Made by a program: the position numbers and the translations under genes
Notes under the pieces: model-generated
Seen by the model: only the letters and a program-made list of their open reading frames with translations
What the model was told of the DNA's origin: nothing
Databases searched by the model: none
Source: Acinetobacter marinus
GTDB lineage: Bacteria; Pseudomonadota; Gammaproteobacteria; Pseudomonadales; Moraxellaceae
Length of the DNA: 64,000 bases
NCBI RefSeq assembly: GCF_900096915.1
Contig: NZ_FMYK01000011.1
Location: 14,781 to 78,780, forward strand
Direction of reading: 5' to 3'
Part shown: positions 1-8,934 of the stretch, one piece after another
Layout of the letters: each line of letters starts with the position of its first letter
Position numbering within the stretch: position 1 is the first letter of the stretch

Positions 1-1
1 T

Positions 2-736
2 ACGCCGATTTACACCATGGCGATTTGTAATGTATCGACTTCATCAATGATTCGTGAAACCAATTTTCATTTGCTTACCCTTGCAGGACCTGAGATTGGC
101 GTGGCATCGACCAAAGCCTTTACCACTCAGCTTGCTGCGCTGATGCTTTTGATCTTAAAAATCGGTGAAGTGAAGCAATCGATTACCACTGAATTAAAAT
201 TAGAATTGATCCAAGCCCTTTGGCATTGTCCAAAAGTGCTGAATGAAACACTCAAACATGATGCCAAGATTCTCAGCCTGTCTGAGCTATTTGTTGAAAA
301 GGCACACTGCTTATTCTTAGGTCGTGGCACGCATTATCCGATTGCATTGGAAGGTGCACTCAAGCTCAAAGAAATTTCTTATATCCATGCCGAAGGCTAT
401 GCCGCAGGTGAGCTTAAACATGGTCCTCTGGCACTGGTCGATAATGATATGCCTGTAGTAATCTTGGCACCGCAAGATGACATGCTTGATAAGCTGAAAT
501 CGAATATGGAAGAAGTACAAGCCCGTGGTGGTGAGTTATTCGTCTTTGCTGATGAGCACAGCGGTATCCATAAAAAAGACCGCCAGCATGTGGTGCATAT
601 TCCTCAAATCTCCCAGTGGCTTGCACCGATCATCTATAGTGTGCCTGTACAATTGCTGTCGTATCATGTTGCGGTACTGCGTGGAACAGATGTTGATCAA
701 CCAAGGAATTTAGCCAAGAGCGTCACGGTGGAGTGA
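2..736 (+). CDS. glmS: Glutamine--fructose-6-phosphate aminotransferase, C-terminal part (5' end outside window)
   Basis: GlmS makes glucosamine-6-phosphate from fructose-6-phosphate and glutamine, the first step toward peptidoglycan and LPS amino sugars, in the cytoplasm. Only the C-terminal isomerase (SIS) half is present; the frame is open from base 2. Visible landmarks are the GPEIGVASTKAFTTQ segment near the left edge, the FLGRGTHYPIALEGALKLKE stretch, the EGYAAGELKHGPLALV stretch, and the terminal LAKSVTVE before TGA. That terminal segment is the conserved glmS end recognised by Tn7-type TnsD proteins in other bacteria, so the bases just downstream are a potential attTn7 site. The first in-frame ATG, at 17, is internal and not a real start. 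Identity is certain; only completeness is limited. Confidence 0.97.
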   Translation, partial: TPIYTMAICNVSTSSMIRETNFHLLTLAGPEIGVASTKAFTTQLAALMLLILKIGEVKQSITTELKLELIQALWHCPKVLNETLKHDAKILSLSELFVEKAHCLFLGRGTHYPIALEGALKLKEISYIHAEGYAAGELKHGPLALVDNDMPVVILAPQDDMLDKLKSNMEEVQARGGELFVFADEHSGIHKKDRQHVVHIPQISQWLAPIIYSVPVQLLSYHVAVLRGTDVDQPRNLAKSVTVE

Positions 737-810
737 GATAATTTTTTGATTTTATTAAATTTATATTGAGAGTAATAAAGATATACCTAGTGAAATCATA
801 TAATCAAAAA

Positions 811-843
811 AGATCTGTTCTTAACAAAACAGATCTTTTTTTG
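811..843 (+). terminator. Rho-independent terminator of glmS
   Basis: A perfect 9-bp stem (AGATCTGTT / AACAGATCT) is followed by seven T residues, 75 bases after the glmS stop. It separates glmS from the accessory island downstream. Confidence 0.85.
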
Positions 844-902
844 TTCAAAATAAAATCTATATTCTACGTAAAACCCTAATCAAATAATCTAAGGACAATA
901 CA

Positions 903-1157
903 ATGGACTTGGTTAGATTGAATGCAAAAGTCTATAGAAGTAAAACAGGTGTCTACACTGAAATTCCAGTCCTTTTAACGGAGTATGGGGTCATAGACTC
1001 CTTTGTTGAGTTTTTCCTTGATCATAGCCATAGACGTGGTAGAAGCTGGATGGAGAAACACATAACAGCAATAAAATTATTTTTAAATTTCTTAGAAGTA
1101 AACTTTCAAATTATCAATACTCCAAAAAAATTATTCAAAGTTTTTGTTCAACAGTAA
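903..1157 (+). pseudogene. N-terminal remnant of a site-specific recombinase (GmtY-like tyrosine integrase)
   Basis: This 84-codon frame begins MDLVRLNAKVYRSKTGVYTE and continues with a DHSHRRGRSWMEKH segment and an LFKVFVQQ end. From memory this resembles the N-terminal arm-binding region of the large integrases called GmtY in gamma-mobile-trio islands. Such integrases are several hundred residues long, so this copy lacks the whole catalytic domain. No R-H-R-Y tyrosine recombinase residues are present. After the TAA, another frame reads on from 1157 (NGWLSPEAFELKYFKK...) for about 20 codons before stopping, which suggests a deletion scar joining two unrelated fragments. An AAGGACAATACA stretch before the ATG could serve as a ribosome site. 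The family call is inference; truncation is clear if the family is right. Confidence 0.5.
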
Positions 1158-1327
1158 ATGGCTGGCTAAGTCCTGAAGCCTTTGAACTGAAATATTTTAA
1201 GAAATTAGAGGGATCGGCTGTCCACAATACTGTCTAGGATCACTCTTTAGTGTATAGTCACACAATAAAATTAAAGTACTTGAAATAAACTCTAAAAGTA
1301 AAAAATAGAGTTTTATGAGGAGGGAAG

Positions 1328-4300
1328 ATGCAATACATTGATAAACAAATTCTTGAAGGAAAAGCAGTATTATTTCTTGGTGCAGGTGCATCGTATAGCT
1401 GTACTAATTCTAAAAATGTGAGAATTGGCTTTACAGGAGGTGAGTTACTGCAAAAAATTAATAAAGAGTTTCTTGGAAACACCTCAGATTCTTTAACACT
1501 AGACTTTGCATCAAGCATGGCTATACAAATTTCTGGAAGAGAAAATTTTGATCACTTTATAAAAAACTTAGTTTGTGATTTTGAACCAACAAATGAACAT
1601 AAGATAATCACAGAGTTTAAGTGGAAAGCAATTTTTACCACAAATTATGATGAAGTAATTGAGACAGCATTTAAAGAAAATAAATCACATTTCCAAAAAG
1701 TAGAGAAAATTATTAGTGATAATGATTCATTACAAAAGGTGGTTGTTAATCCTGAAAAATTACCATTAATAAAAATACACGGCTGTATATCAAGAACAAA
1801 TGATAATAGAGTTCCTTTAGTTATTGAAAGCAGTGATTATCGAAGACATTTAGAAAATAGGTCTAGCTTATATCAATTCTTAAAAGAGTGCTTAACTAGT
1901 AATTTAGTAATTTTTTACGGTTATGGTTTAGCTGATCCTAATATTATTGGTATTTTAGATGATTTAGAAAAAGATGGAGTAAGTCGTACAAGACACATAT
2001 GGTTAGACCCATTTATGAAAGACTTACATAAAAAATATTGGGAAACCAAAAACTTGGAATGTATAATCAGCAATTTACATGATTTTTTGACAACCATTAA
2101 AAATAAAAAATCTAATAATGTAGTGTCTTTAAACAATATTCTAAAAAATGATTCTATTATTTCAAAAATAATTCCATCAAATAATAGACCTGGTGATGAG
2201 TTGGAAAATTATTTATTAGCTCAATTAATATATTTCGAAATAAATGATGAAATAAAGAAAGAGTCTGATAATTATAATAATGATATTTTCTACAGAGGTA
2301 ATTCACATGGTTTCGGTTGGGTTAATAAAAATCTAGATTTCAAAAGAACTATAGAGGGAACCTTAGAAAATGAAATATTTGAAAATTTAGAAATATCTAA
2401 CAATCATTTCAATTTTTTAGTAATTAATGGGTATGCAGGTAGTGGGAAAAGTGTCTTATTAAAAAGACTTGCATGGAATGGTGTTTCAAAATTTAACAAA
2501 TATTGTTTTTACCTAAAAGAAGGTGCATTATTAAATACAACACTAATATTTGAACTGATTAATTTAATTAAAGAACCTATCATTATATTTGTTGATAATA
2601 TCTTAGAATATCAAAAAGAAATAATAGAAATAAAAAATTTTTCAATAAAAGATAGAGCAAAAGTATTCATTGTAGGTACTGCTAGAAGTAATGAATGGCA
2701 TAACAATGAAAATACTTTAGATAAATTAAACCCTAGTTTTTTTAGTTTAAAAGATTTAAATGATATAGAAATTAAAAATCTTATAGATAAATTAAAAGAA
2801 TTTAATGCAGAAGGAAATTTAAAAGAATTAAATGATTCAGATAAATTTAAATTTATAAAAGAAAAAAGCAATAATCAATTACTGGTTACATTATTGGAAG
2901 CAACCCATTACGGTCAAGAATTTTCGGAAATAATAAAAGATGAATATGAAGGTATTTATGATAGATCAGCAAAGGATCTTTACTTAAGCATATGTTGCTT
3001 ACATAGGCATGGAATAGAACTCAGAGCAGGAATGATTAAAAGACTAAGTGGCATTGACTTTGAACAGTTCAAACAAAAATTTTTACAGCCACTTGAGCTT
3101 TTAGTTGTGAGTTATCACAGTTATAGGTTAAATGATATTGTTTTTACATCTAGGCATTTTCATATTGCAGAACATGTATTTAAACAAGCATTTATGTCTG
3201 AAATGGATAAAGCCCAACAATTAATAAAAATTATTAGATACCTAAATATAGGTTTCGATACTGATGCTAAAGCATTAGAGTGTATTTTAAAGGGTAAAGT
3301 TTTAGCAGAAGAATTTAGCAGTAAGGATTTAGCACATTCTATTTTCAATATTGCACAAGAAATTGGTGTCAATAATGCATTTATTTTACATCAAAGAGCT
3401 ATTTTAGAAATCAATCACTCAACACCAAATTTTGAATTAGCCTTAGAGTATTTGAAAAAAATTGATAATACTGATATTTATTATGATATGAGAACTGTAG
3501 AACATACCAAGGCAAATGCTTATAGAAAATTAGCACTTAATACAATATCTAGGCACGACAAAATAAAATATAGAAACTTCAGCCTAAAATTATTAAATGA
3601 AAACATTAAAACATCCACTAAAACGTCAATGCCTTACCATACAAAAGGATTGGTTTTACTTGATGAAATTAAAGACTGTGAGAATGAAAATGATCTAGTT
3701 GATATTATTAGAGATTTTGAGAACAATTTATCTGCTGGTTTTAAAAAATTTCCATATGATGAATCATTAACACTACTTGAACATGATTTTTCAAAAGAAA
3801 TGAATAATTCCCCTCGTGCCATAGGAAAAATTAAAGAGGCATTACGAAAAAATAGTGATAATGTCTATATAGTTCAACGCTATGCTAAATTTTATATAAG
3901 TAAAAAAGATTACAATGAAGCTAGAATATGTATGTTAAATTTTTTAAGAAATGACATTAATAATCGTTATATTAATTATTTAATGGCATTATCATTTATT
4001 AATGAAAATGAAAGTCTATATTATCAAAAAGCCATTTCATACTTAAAAAAATGTTATTCACCTAATGATACAAATTATGAACCAAAATTTTTACATGCTT
4101 GCCTTGAGTATGTTTATCAAAGTGAAGAAAAAGCATTAAAAATTTTTAATGATTTATTACAATCAAATGTAAAACCAAGAATTAAAAATAAAATATCACA
4201 CCCTATTTTGAATACAGATGGTCATGAAAAGCTTTTTGAGGCTGTAATAGTAACGATTAATGATCAATTTGGATTTGTAAAAACTTCGAAATATGCAGAA

Positions 4301-4432
4301 AATATATATATGCATAAAGTCTCTATGGTTGATCAAGATGATTGGGAAGCTTTGAGACCTGGTGACCCTATAAACATTACCATTTGTTTTAATTTTAGAG
4401 GACCAAGAGCTAAGACGGCTATTATCAGATAA
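1328..4432 (+). CDS. SIR2-like / P-loop NTPase / helical-repeat / cold-shock-like multidomain protein, putative anti-phage effector
   Basis: A 1034-residue protein with a strong ribosome site (GAGGAGGGAAG) before its ATG. The N-terminal domain has SIR2 NAD-binding motifs: GAGAS at 18-22, TTNYD at 104-108, HGC at 151-153 and GYGLADPN at 198-205. A second domain has a Walker A (GYAGSGKS, 368-375), a Walker B (IIIFVD, 418-423) and a following GTARS at 450-454, like STAND-type ATPases. Residues from about 560 to 960 look like TPR-type helical repeats. The last 65 or so residues resemble a cold-shock/S1-like fold (FGFVKT, IYMHKV, W..L..GD). SIR2-STAND proteins such as Avs5, and other SIR2 effectors, deplete NAD+ on phage infection; function here is inferred from that. 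The gene is far more AT-rich than its neighbours and stands alone in a remnant island, which suggests transfer. The cold-shock-like tail is unusual. Confidence 0.85.
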   Translation: MQYIDKQILEGKAVLFLGAGASYSCTNSKNVRIGFTGGELLQKINKEFLGNTSDSLTLDFASSMAIQISGRENFDHFIKNLVCDFEPTNEHKIITEFKWKAIFTTNYDEVIETAFKENKSHFQKVEKIISDNDSLQKVVVNPEKLPLIKIHGCISRTNDNRVPLVIESSDYRRHLENRSSLYQFLKECLTSNLVIFYGYGLADPNIIGILDDLEKDGVSRTRHIWLDPFMKDLHKKYWETKNLECIISNLHDFLTTIKNKKSNNVVSLNNILKNDSIISKIIPSNNRPGDELENYLLAQLIYFEINDEIKKESDNYNNDIFYRGNSHGFGWVNKNLDFKRTIEGTLENEIFENLEISNNHFNFLVINGYAGSGKSVLLKRLAWNGVSKFNKYCFYLKEGALLNTTLIFELINLIKEPIIIFVDNILEYQKEIIEIKNFSIKDRAKVFIVGTARSNEWHNNENTLDKLNPSFFSLKDLNDIEIKNLIDKLKEFNAEGNLKELNDSDKFKFIKEKSNNQLLVTLLEATHYGQEFSEIIKDEYEGIYDRSAKDLYLSICCLHRHGIELRAGMIKRLSGIDFEQFKQKFLQPLELLVVSYHSYRLNDIVFTSRHFHIAEHVFKQAFMSEMDKAQQLIKIIRYLNIGFDTDAKALECILKGKVLAEEFSSKDLAHSIFNIAQEIGVNNAFILHQRAILEINHSTPNFELALEYLKKIDNTDIYYDMRTVEHTKANAYRKLALNTISRHDKIKYRNFSLKLLNENIKTSTKTSMPYHTKGLVLLDEIKDCENENDLVDIIRDFENNLSAGFKKFPYDESLTLLEHDFSKEMNNSPRAIGKIKEALRKNSDNVYIVQRYAKFYISKKDYNEARICMLNFLRNDINNRYINYLMALSFINENESLYYQKAISYLKKCYSPNDTNYEPKFLHACLEYVYQSEEKALKIFNDLLQSNVKPRIKNKISHPILNTDGHEKLFEAVIVTINDQFGFVKTSKYAENIYMHKVSMVDQDDWEALRPGDPINITICFNFRGPRAKTAIIR

Positions 4433-4490
4433 TCTATAAATTAATCCTTGGAATAAATTAAGACGATATTCGTTAGAATATAAATCTAAA

Positions 4491-4522
4491 AATTGTAGTT
4501 AGCATAACTGCTAACTACAATT
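4491..4522. repeat. Perfect 14-bp inverted repeat downstream of the SIR2-like gene
   Basis: Arms AATTGTAGTTAGCA and TGCTAACTACAATT surround a 4-base loop (TAAC). There is no T-run, so it is not a classic terminator, though it could stabilise or end the upstream transcript. It lies in the 4433-4788 stretch, where no coding frame was found. Confidence 0.7.
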
Positions 4523-4685
4523 AATATACTAAACAAAAAAATGGCTATACCAGTGATGACATATAATAAGAAGATATTTTATTAGATTCATAATCTTACT
4601 ATATTTTATTATATACCCACTAAGTACTTATAAAGTACTCTCATACAAAATTTATTTATAAAAATAAAAATTTATCTCAAATAAC

Positions 4686-4727
4686 AATCGCCTGCTATTC
4701 TTAAACTAATGAGAGTAGCAGGCGATT
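4686..4727. repeat. Long imperfect inverted repeat near the island's right end
   Basis: Arms at 4686-4701 and 4712-4727 pair over 16 bases with one G-T pair (core AATCGCCTGCTA / TAGCAGGCGATT) around a 10-base loop. It sits between the AT-rich island and the DUF4031 gene. It may be a bidirectional terminator or mark the boundary of the inserted segment. Confidence 0.6.
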
Positions 4728-4788
4728 TGCTATAGCGATGGCGACTAAAAAAACTTAAAAATGATCTTAACCAATAAATAGACAGTAG

Positions 4789-5073
4789 TCAGCTCAGGTC
4801 TGAGCTCGTAGACGCAAGGAGTTCTCGTTTTAGTTTTTTTCCGCATTCGATGATCGTTTTTCTTTGCGCTGGTAAGGCGCCATGAATGATGGCTTTTGCC
4901 CTCACTTCCACTGTGACGTCATAATGTGGATAAGATGCACTGCGGTGAAACCAACCTCGATGCAGACCTAAAAATAGTGCAAATTCGTGCAATTCATCCA
5001 GACTATCTGCCATAAGATGACACCATTCTTTCCCCTTGTATTTGATACGCATGTTATCGACATAGATCGTCAT
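4789..5073 (-). CDS. DUF4031 domain protein
   Basis: A small soluble protein of about 94 residues beginning MTIYVDNMRIKYKGKEWCHL. This matches the DUF4031 pattern: an MxxYVD start, an early W-CHL segment and a later LHRGWFHRSASYPHYDV block rich in His and aromatic residues. The start at 5073 is preferred to the in-frame ATG 12 bases upstream because GGAAA lies at a good distance before it and the family begins MTIYVD. The molecular role of DUF4031 is unknown. Base composition returns to the chromosomal norm here, which puts the right boundary of the island before this gene. Confidence 0.8.
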   Translation of the reverse strand: MTIYVDNMRIKYKGKEWCHLMADSLDELHEFALFLGLHRGWFHRSASYPHYDVTVEVRAKAIIHGALPAQRKTIIECGKKLKRELLASTSSDLS

Positions 5074-5183
5074 ATTTATTTCCATGTAACAATGAGAAGG
5101 CGAATCAACATTTTAGCGCAACGATGATAGGCTGTATATTAATCCATCAATATGGTGATAAATATGGTGATATAGGTTATTGA

Positions 5184-5621
5184 TTACACTTCTAGCATAA
5201 AACTCACAGGGCCATCATTGATGAGGTGAACTTGCATATCTGCTGCAAAAATCCCTGCTGCGACATGCTGATATTGGCTGTGTAGATAGCTGAGTAAGGC
5301 ATCATACAAGGCTTCCGCTTCGGCTGGTGGCATGGCGGGCGCAAAGTCGGGGCGTAGTCCCTTATGTGTATTGGCGTAGAGAGTGAATTGTGAAATCAGC
5401 AAAATCCCGCCATTTGCTTGAGCGACATTCCAGCCCATTTTTCCATTTTCATCATCGAATATCCGATATTTCAATAGCTTATCAATGAGTTTTTTGCCTT
5501 TTTCCAAAGTGTCTTCACGCCCGATACCGAGTAAGACCACCAGACCGTGGCTGATTTGACCAACGATTTGATCATCAACACTGACATGCGCCGACAGGGA
5601 ACGCTGAATAAATGCACGCAA
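5184..5621 (-). CDS. dtd: D-aminoacyl-tRNA deacylase
   Basis: Dtd hydrolyses D-amino acids (and glycine mischarged on tRNA-Ala) from tRNA, a translation proofreading step in the cytoplasm. The protein has the family's SQFTL motif and the near-terminal NDGPV motif (Gly-cisPro), whose dimer partner completes the active site. A TTG start at 5621 gives MRAFIQRSLSA and 145 residues, the same length as E. coli Dtd; an upstream in-frame TTG at 5639 would add six residues. AGGCG lies about 9 bases before the chosen start. The next gene upstream on this strand is the lipoprotein ending at 5700, so co-transcription is possible. Confidence 0.92.
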   Translation of the reverse strand: MRAFIQRSLSAHVSVDDQIVGQISHGLVVLLGIGREDTLEKGKKLIDKLLKYRIFDDENGKMGWNVAQANGGILLISQFTLYANTHKGLRPDFAPAMPPAEAEALYDALLSYLHSQYQHVAAGIFAADMQVHLINDGPVSFMLEV

Positions 5622-5699
5622 AATGAAACGCCTAATCAAAAGATTGCATGCATTGTAAAGGGCTGTTCGGCTTTCTTCAATCTTGCAGATGATATGGCT

Positions 5700-6233
5700 T
5701 TAAAGCAACTTCGATTCGATTTCTGTACGCAAGTGTTTGTATCGATTGATATAATTTTTTTGCATACTCTTGTAGCGGTTGAGTCGACTATTCACCGCAT
5801 TGGGATTGTCCACCAACGCCACGATTTGCATGGTGCTATAGTTGAGTTGCATCACGGCATTGCGCAGGCGTGCCACTTCTGGGGTGTGGATATGCAGCTT
5901 TTTAAATTGTTCATTTTGACTACTCAGCGTGCCCGAAATATCCTGTAAGGACTGGCGAATTTGGGCGCTACTGGTACTTTTCTTTGAGGCAAAGCTAAGC
6001 TGTTGATCCAATTCATCAAAGACGCCATTTTGCTGGCTTCGGATTTGATCAAAGGCTTTCAGATCGGTTTTGAGTTTGCTTTGGTATGCCGCATCGGGAC
6101 GTTGATCTTGCGTCATCCCAACGATTTGTTCCAAAGTATCTTTACAACCGACCAGCATCACACTGGCAAGAAGCAACAGTAATGCGAGCATCGGTTGAGA
6201 TTTGACACGATAAACAGGGATACCAGTCGGCAT
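5700..6233 (-). CDS. Uncharacterised lipoprotein with coiled-coil character
   Basis: A 177-residue protein starting MPTGIPVYRVKSQPML, preceded by AGGAAAA at good spacing. It has an N-terminal hydrophobic segment ending in the lipobox LVGC, so it should be cleaved by signal peptidase II and lipidated at that Cys. The mature part is polar and helix-prone (repeated Q, K, L and S; IRSQQNGVFDELDQQLSF and RYKSMQKNYINRYKHLRTEI segments) with no enzyme motif recognised. Periplasm-facing membrane attachment is inferred. It lies between dtd and a MATE pump gene on the same strand. No function is assigned. Confidence 0.75.
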   Translation of the reverse strand: MPTGIPVYRVKSQPMLALLLLLASVMLVGCKDTLEQIVGMTQDQRPDAAYQSKLKTDLKAFDQIRSQQNGVFDELDQQLSFASKKSTSSAQIRQSLQDISGTLSSQNEQFKKLHIHTPEVARLRNAVMQLNYSTMQIVALVDNPNAVNSRLNRYKSMQKNYINRYKHLRTEIESKLL

Positions 6234-6320
6234 TATTTTTCCTAAGACCATCAAATTAAAGCCCAGCGCATATTTATACTGAATGATTAATTAACAATCA
6301 AGTCTTTCATTCGATAGAAT

Positions 6321-7679
6321 TTAGATTAGGCGCTGAATAGTTTTGCGTTTCCAAACCAGTTGGTAGTACAAGCCTTGAAAAATAAACAGACAGACGAATG
6401 CTGCTGCATAGCCGTACCAAATGCCTTGTAGCCCCCACCAGCGACTAAACAGATACGCTAGCGGTACTTCGATCAGCGTGATACAGGCGACATTGATCAG
6501 CATCGGTTGTACCACATGACCACTGGCACGCATAATCGACACGAACACCGCACTGGCGCCAAAAAACAGAATCGACCACAGCACAATAAACAATAATTGT
6601 TGTCCCAACTCGATCACATGCGGTTCGGTAATAAACAGTGCCATTAGATATTTCGATGCCAGATACGCTGCCATGATGAGTGTGCCTGTGAGTGCCAGAT
6701 TCATCATCAATGCTGTGCGGGTGACTTTGCCAACGGCATCCGCATGGTTTGAACCGATGGCTTGTGCAGCAAAGATCGATGCAGCGATGGAAATCGAAAT
6801 TGCAGGGAATTGCACATAGTTCAGCACTTGATTGACCGCACCATACGCCGCCGTTGCTTCAGCGCCAAAGCGGTTGACCAAGCCAACAATGACCAAGCCA
6901 GCCACCGATGTAGTGACCATTTGGATGCCTGTCGGGACACTCAATTTCAGGATCAGTTTGCTCATCTGCGGTTGATGGCGGATTTGTTTTAAAATCTCAG
7001 CATCGACTTTCAGCGGATGATTTTTGACTTTCATATAGACAAACAGAAAAATCAGCACCAAAAAATAACCGAGAATAGTGGCAATCGCAGGCGCAACAAT
7101 CCCCATCTGCGGAAAACCAAAATAGCCTTTGATCAGCGTTGGCGTGACAATTAGACCGACCACACTGGTCAGCCCAAGTGCCATCAGTGGCGTCACGCTA
7201 TCACCAACACCACGAATAATCGAGGTGTAAATAATATAAATAAAAATCAATGGGCTACCTGCCAACATACAGCGTACATAAGGCAGTGACAGATGCATAA
7301 TTTCATCATCTGTACCAAGTAGGCGCAATAATTCTTCGGCAAAATAAACACCCAAAATAGCGATCAATGTGCCACCAATCAGGGTCATAAACAAGGTCGA
7401 GCCGATAATGCGTTTTAACTTATCATGGTCTCGTGCGCCCCATGCTTGCCCGATGAGTACGGTACAGCCCGCAGACAGCCCAATGATAAATGCCAAAAGC
7501 GTAAATAAAATCGGGAAGAAAACCGCCACCGCTGCGACCGCATTGACGCCCATCATCTGACCGACAAAGACGGTATTAATCGTACCTGATAAACTTTGTA
7601 AAATATTGGTGGCAATGAGTGGCAATAAAAAAATCAGAAAGCGTTTCCAAAATGCTTGTGACGGTTGGGCTACATCCAT
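6321..7679 (-). CDS. MATE family multidrug/cation efflux transporter
   Basis: A 452-residue integral membrane protein with about 12 hydrophobic segments. The two-fold MATE arrangement is visible in the N-terminal LPLIATNILQSLSGTINTVF segment, the GQAWGARDHDKLKR loop and the second-half AIGSNHADAVGKVTR loop; these paired G-A/Q-x-G loops are typical of the family. MATE proteins use Na+ or H+ gradients to export cationic drugs or metabolites from the cytoplasm. The substrate cannot be read from sequence, and NorM and DinF subfamilies are both possible. The ATG at 7679 is the only good start. A divergently unrelated AraC gene lies upstream on the same strand, 116 bases away. Confidence 0.93.
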   Translation of the reverse strand: MDVAQPSQAFWKRFLIFLLPLIATNILQSLSGTINTVFVGQMMGVNAVAAVAVFFPILFTLLAFIIGLSAGCTVLIGQAWGARDHDKLKRIIGSTLFMTLIGGTLIAILGVYFAEELLRLLGTDDEIMHLSLPYVRCMLAGSPLIFIYIIYTSIIRGVGDSVTPLMALGLTSVVGLIVTPTLIKGYFGFPQMGIVAPAIATILGYFLVLIFLFVYMKVKNHPLKVDAEILKQIRHQPQMSKLILKLSVPTGIQMVTTSVAGLVIVGLVNRFGAEATAAYGAVNQVLNYVQFPAISISIAASIFAAQAIGSNHADAVGKVTRTALMMNLALTGTLIMAAYLASKYLMALFITEPHVIELGQQLLFIVLWSILFFGASAVFVSIMRASGHVVQPMLINVACITLIEVPLAYLFSRWWGLQGIWYGYAAAFVCLFIFQGLYYQLVWKRKTIQRLI

Positions 7680-7795
7680 GTGATGATCATATACTTTTTA
7701 GTGTGATTGTTGCGCTAGTGTACGCCGATTCTATCGCTGGCGTTAGCGCTGATTTGTATCATCAGGGCGAAGAAAAATAAGAAAAAATGAAGAAT

Positions 7796-8794
7796 TCACA
7801 TGACATTGTGTTTGCGCCACTGTTGTGGTGTTTGCTGTGTCCACAGTTTAAACGCCCGCTGAAAGGCACTTTGTTCGGAATAGCCGAGTAGCAGTGCAAT
7901 TTCCTGCAAACTCAAATGCGGATCTTGCAGATATTTAAAGGCAAGCATTTGGCGAATGGCTTGTACACGGGCTTGAAAAGTCGTGTTTTGGCTTTGCAGA
8001 TGACGTTGGAGCTGTCTGACGGAAGTGTGAAGTTGCGTGGCAATCACTTCAATATTCAGTTGTTGTTTTTGCAATTGCTTTAAAATCGCCTGTTGTAATC
8101 GCTCATCAAGCTGTGTGGTATGCGGTAATTTTTCCAGTAACGTCTGCGCTTGCGCCATCAACAAATGTTGCAAGGTTTGGTCGGCATGGCGAATCGGTTT
8201 ACTGAGAATTTGACTCGGCAAAACGATCTGCGCCGTGGGCTGTGAAAACAGCACAGGACAACCGAAATAGCGTTGATAAATCATTGTATCTTTTGGTGCG
8301 GGATGCATGAAATCGACTTGAATCAGCGCCACATCATCGATATGCAAAAAATGCCGTAAAAACTGATACATGATCGCAATCGCAATCTCATTGGTGACTT
8401 GCGTGGTAAAGACTTTGGGGACATCCCAGCCGATGATGAGGTGATCTTGATTTTTATTAAATATCAATGGGCTACCATCATAAATCAGCCGATAAAAATC
8501 ATGATAGCGTAATAATGCCTCACCGAGATGCTCGCAACTTTGCGCCAAATAACCCAGTACGCCAAGATGTTTGAGCTCAACATATTGGGCGATGTCTAAG
8601 CCAAGCGCAGGCTGATTGTGCTGTTGATCTAGTTCATTAAGTAATTGATACCAGACTTGATAATCAAAGCGGGGTAAATTTTGCACATGCAGGAGCTGTG
8701 TCGGTGCGGGGAGTTGATTCGCTTGGCAGTAGCGCAATAATAAATCACCCAATCCACCGTAGACCGAGCCTTGATAGCTGGTGATCTGTTGCAT
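7796..8794 (-). CDS. AraC family transcriptional regulator (Arabinose_bd-type N-terminal domain)
   Basis: A 332-residue regulator. Residues 1-200 match the ligand-binding/dimerisation type seen in OruR/ArgR-like AraC proteins (GLDIAQYVELKHLGVLGYLA region). The C-terminal about 100 residues carry two helix-turn-helices: IATQLHTSVRQLQRHLQ and SLQEIALLLGYSEQSAFQRA, followed by W..Q.PQQWR, the AraC signature. Such proteins commonly activate a nearby gene in response to a small molecule. The divergent neighbour is the di-iron hydroxylase gene starting at 8935, with 140 bases between the starts, so regulation of that gene is a reasonable inference. The effector is unknown. Confidence 0.92.
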   Translation of the reverse strand: MQQITSYQGSVYGGLGDLLLRYCQANQLPAPTQLLHVQNLPRFDYQVWYQLLNELDQQHNQPALGLDIAQYVELKHLGVLGYLAQSCEHLGEALLRYHDFYRLIYDGSPLIFNKNQDHLIIGWDVPKVFTTQVTNEIAIAIMYQFLRHFLHIDDVALIQVDFMHPAPKDTMIYQRYFGCPVLFSQPTAQIVLPSQILSKPIRHADQTLQHLLMAQAQTLLEKLPHTTQLDERLQQAILKQLQKQQLNIEVIATQLHTSVRQLQRHLQSQNTTFQARVQAIRQMLAFKYLQDPHLSLQEIALLLGYSEQSAFQRAFKLWTQQTPQQWRKHNVM

Positions 8795-8934
8795 CCGTAC
8801 TCCTGATTCATCCTATGTCCTGTGCATTGTTATAAAATTCTTGTCGTAATTTGTCAATCAATCACAGACGAAGTGTCAATACGCTAGATTTTCATCGCTC
8901 TACACTGAATAGAGTAAATAAACAGGTGATTTTT

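Noticed and set aside
737..902. Possible Tn7 insertion at the glmS 3' flank
   Set aside because: Searched the 25-40 bases after the stop for TGTGGGCGG-type ends and a 5-bp duplication; neither is present.
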